From the NCBI GenBank assembly GCA_030151865.1, contig JASLCK010000030.1:1-6726 (forward strand): a DNA stretch of 6,726 bases. The letters run 5' to 3'. The notes under the pieces were generated by a model that was not told the origin of the DNA, ran no database searches, and saw only the letters and a list, made by a program, of their open reading frames with translations. Of the stretch, positions 5,604-6,726 are shown one piece after another. The position numbers were made by a program, and so were the translations under genes. This DNA comes from Rhodospirillaceae bacterium (GTDB lineage: Bacteria; Pseudomonadota; Alphaproteobacteria; Rhodospirillales; Magnetospirillaceae). Every line of letters starts with the position of its first letter. Position 1 is the stretch's first letter.

Positions 5604-6158
5604 TCATTCGTCGCGCCATTTGATCGAACAGCCCATGCTGGCGATCTGTTGGGCCGGACCGCGCCCGGTTTCGGCCACCTGACGCATCGCTTCGAACAGT
5701 TCGCGCCGTGCATCAAGCGGACCGGCTTCACGGCGCGAGGCATCAAGCCGCCCGCGATATTGCAGCCCCAAACCGGCATCGAAGCCGAAGAAATCAGGGG
5801 TGCACACCGCATCATAAGCGCGCGCCACCTGTTGGGTCGGATCGATCAGATAGGGAAAGGTAAAGCCGTGCCGGGCGGCGAACAGCTTCATGTTGTCGAA
5901 CGAATCGTCGGGATAGGCGTCGGTATCGTTGCTCATGATCGCCGCCACACCGATGCCCAGCGCCTGTAATTCTTTCACGTCGCGCACCAGGCGATCGACA
6001 ATCGCCTGCACATAAGGGCAGTGATTGCACAGAAACATCACCAAGGTGCCACGCGGCCCGCGCACATCCGCCAGGGACAAGGTTTTGCCGTCGAGTCCCA
6101 CCAGGGAAAAATCGGGGGCGTGCCAGCCAAAATCACACAACGGCGTTTCCACGGCCAT
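5604..6158 (-). CDS. Peroxiredoxin-like / thioredoxin-fold protein (AhpC/TSA superfamily, PRX-like1 type)
   Basis: The 184-residue protein opens with the usual AhpC/TSA-like entry APDFSLVGLDGKTLSLAD (14-31). Strand LVMFLCNHCPYV follows (39-50), giving a CxxC-like pair Cys44/Cys47. Further on are IMSNDTDAYPDDS (74-86), a conserved acidic segment of this subfamily, and VCTPDFF (118-124), with Cys119 next to the Thr-Pro that resembles the thioredoxin cis-Pro loop. The C-terminus MGCSIKWR (175-182) is a hallmark I recall for this group. There is no signal peptide, so it should be cytosolic. A redox or peroxide-related role is inferred from the fold; the substrate is unknown. ATG at 6158 is supported by AAAGGA 7 bases upstream. 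It diverges from the lipoprotein gene and precedes the TPR-bamB pair by 85 bases that carry their own candidate promoter. Confidence 0.88.
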   Translation of the reverse strand: MAVETPLCDFGWHAPDFSLVGLDGKTLSLADVRGPRGTLVMFLCNHCPYVQAIVDRLVRDVKELQALGIGVAAIMSNDTDAYPDDSFDNMKLFAARHGFTFPYLIDPTQQVARAYDAVCTPDFFGFDAGLGLQYRGRLDASRREAGPLDARRELFEAMRQVAETGRGPAQQIASMGCSIKWRDE

Positions 6159-6198
6159 CGTCTTGTCCTTTCGTTGACTCTCTTTTAACCGGAGCCGC

Positions 6199-6228
6199 AG
6201 TATAAAATCTTAAAGCCACTCTTGTCCC
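6199..6228 (-). promoter_or_regulatory. Candidate promoter of the peroxiredoxin-like gene
   Basis: On the minus strand GGGACA (6223-6228) and TATACT (6199-6204) are 18 bases apart. The -10 is one mismatch from consensus and the -35 matches in its GACA half. The leader to ATG 6158 would be about 35 bases. The same 82-base gap must also hold the promoter of the divergent lipoprotein gene. For that strand TTGACT (6174-6179) and TATAAA (6201-6206) are visible, but 21 bases apart, which is too long for a standard promoter. Confidence 0.45.
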
Positions 6229-6240
6229 GAGCGATCCGCG

Positions 6241-6609
6241 ATGGTGCGTAAAGTCTTTTCCTGCATGCTGATCCTGGGTTTGCCGGGCTTGCTCAGTCTG
6301 AGCGGGTGCGGCGGCGAAATTACTTTGCCGGGCGCGGCGGCCATCGACGGCTTGAGTGTGATCAATACTCAAAAGACCGTCGATGATCATGTGGTTGGCT
6401 GGGTGACCGACAAGGATTGTTCGACCGTGCGGGCATCGCGCGGGGAAACCTATTGCCAGGACAAGCCGGTGCCGGTGCCGGTGGTGCGCAAGGTCAGCTA
6501 TTGCTACAAAACCCTGGGCAGCGTGTCCTGCTATGATCGCCCTATCCCCCAGAATGCCCCGCAGCTTTACGGCACCCGGGTCGAGGATGTGCCCATTAAC
6601 CGGCAATGA
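6241..6609 (+). CDS. Small conserved lipoprotein with four mature-domain cysteines, function unknown
   Basis: The 122-residue protein has basic MVRK, a hydrophobic core and lipobox LSGC ending at Cys23. It is thus a predicted lipoprotein, exported and lipid-anchored. The mature part contains Cys60, Cys72, Cys88 and Cys97 in the pattern DCSTVR, YCQ, YCYKTLG and SCYDRPIP, preceded by TVDDHVVG. I recall similar short alphaproteobacterial lipoproteins with DHVV, DCS-x-VR and CY-x-TLG motifs, but know no assigned function. The even number of cysteines in an exported domain suggests two disulfides. +2 and +3 after Cys23 are Gly-Gly, so an outer-membrane location is possible. The start has only a weak GAGCGA ribosome-binding site, but the next ATG (residue 9) would break the signal sequence. 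It is the only plus-strand gene in the window and ends before a strong terminator. Confidence 0.85.
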   Translation: MVRKVFSCMLILGLPGLLSLSGCGGEITLPGAAAIDGLSVINTQKTVDDHVVGWVTDKDCSTVRASRGETYCQDKPVPVPVVRKVSYCYKTLGSVSCYDRPIPQNAPQLYGTRVEDVPINRQ

Positions 6610-6638
6610 CCGACCAGGCCTGCCCGACACAATAAAAA

Positions 6639-6660
6639 AGCCGCTTCTGGTGAAGCGGCT
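6639..6660 (-). terminator. Rho-independent terminator for a minus-strand gene beyond the right edge
   Basis: AGCCGCTTC (6639-6647) pairs perfectly with GAAGCGGCT (6652-6660) around a 4-base loop, TGGT. Read on the minus strand, the stem is followed at once by TTTTTTATTG, a classic U-tract. Read on the plus strand the stem is followed by CAGACTAC, so it is not a plus-strand terminator. No minus-strand gene lies between it and the edge except a possible last few codons (see findings). Confidence 0.85.
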
Positions 6661-6670
6661 CAGACTACTG

Positions 6671-6706
6671 ACAAACCCCGTCGTTTTTCGGCGGGGTTTG
6701 TTTTTT
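6671..6706 (+). terminator. Rho-independent terminator of the lipoprotein gene
   Basis: ACAAACCCCG (6671-6680) pairs perfectly with CGGGGTTTGT (6692-6701), and the stem can extend by a wobble pair and two more G-C pairs around a T5 loop. Six T residues (6701-6706) follow on the plus strand. It is 62 bases past the lipoprotein stop codon and has no U-tract on the minus strand. Confidence 0.9.
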
Positions 6707-6726
6707 GAGCGGTTCAGGCGTAAGCG

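Noticed and set aside
5519..5815. 99-residue N-terminal extension of the TPR protein
   Set aside because: It overlaps the peroxiredoxin-like gene in another frame, lacks homology features, and the GTG at 5518 has a good ribosome-binding site.
6162..6227. Direct repeat CTTGTCC at 6162-6168 and 6221-6227 in the divergent gap
   Set aside because: Seven bases, not symmetric to either promoter, and part of one copy is explained by the ribosome-binding site of the peroxiredoxin-like gene.
6133..6630. 165-codon minus-strand frame opposite the lipoprotein gene
   Set aside because: It overlaps the start of the peroxiredoxin-like gene and is antisense to a lipoprotein with signal peptide, lipobox and downstream terminator.

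Overview
The window looks like core chromosome of a GC-rich alphaproteobacterium, most likely in the Rhodospirillales (Magnetospirillum-like). The reasons are the codon use, a YfgM-like / BamB / Der gene order, the NKCE form of the first Der G4 motif, a two-domain cold-shock protein, and a small Cys-containing lipoprotein of a type I recall from that group. The placement is from memory and not searched. I see no mobile element, CRISPR array, tRNA or rRNA.

Layout from left to right. Six of the seven supported genes are on the minus strand. At 44-232 there is a possible two-helix membrane mini-protein. At 325-636 there is a single-domain STAS protein (anti-sigma-factor-antagonist type) behind an AT-rich promoter region. 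At 833-1477 there is a cold-shock protein with an Arg/Gly-rich N-terminus and two cold-shock domains. It has a clear terminator (774-800), a long leader with predicted stem-loops, and a promoter with a good -10 box beside nested inverted repeats (1691-1735). The gene-free stretch 1478-1890 is mostly this leader and promoter; 1736-1867 holds nothing I recognise.

At 1891-3324 is der, the double-GTPase ribosome assembly factor. A GC-rich hairpin (3423-3448) separates it from bamB (3483-4814), the beta-propeller lipoprotein of the outer-membrane BAM complex. Its upstream neighbour, a membrane-anchored YfgM-like TPR protein (4829-5518), overlaps bamB in TAATG fashion. This TPR-bamB-der order matches yfgM-bamB-der of E. 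coli and links envelope protein traffic with ribosome maturation. A candidate promoter (5554-5582) lies before the TPR gene. At 5604-6158 is a peroxiredoxin-like/thioredoxin-fold protein with a CNHC motif.

The only plus-strand gene, a 122-residue lipoprotein (6241-6609), diverges from the peroxiredoxin-like gene across 82 bases. It is followed by two strong hairpin terminators of opposite polarity (6639-6660 for minus, 6671-6706 for plus). These imply a convergent minus-strand gene just past the right edge.

I do not see a clearly new multi-gene system here. The best leads are the cold-shock gene's regulatory region, the uncharacterised lipoprotein family, and the crossed pair of terminators.
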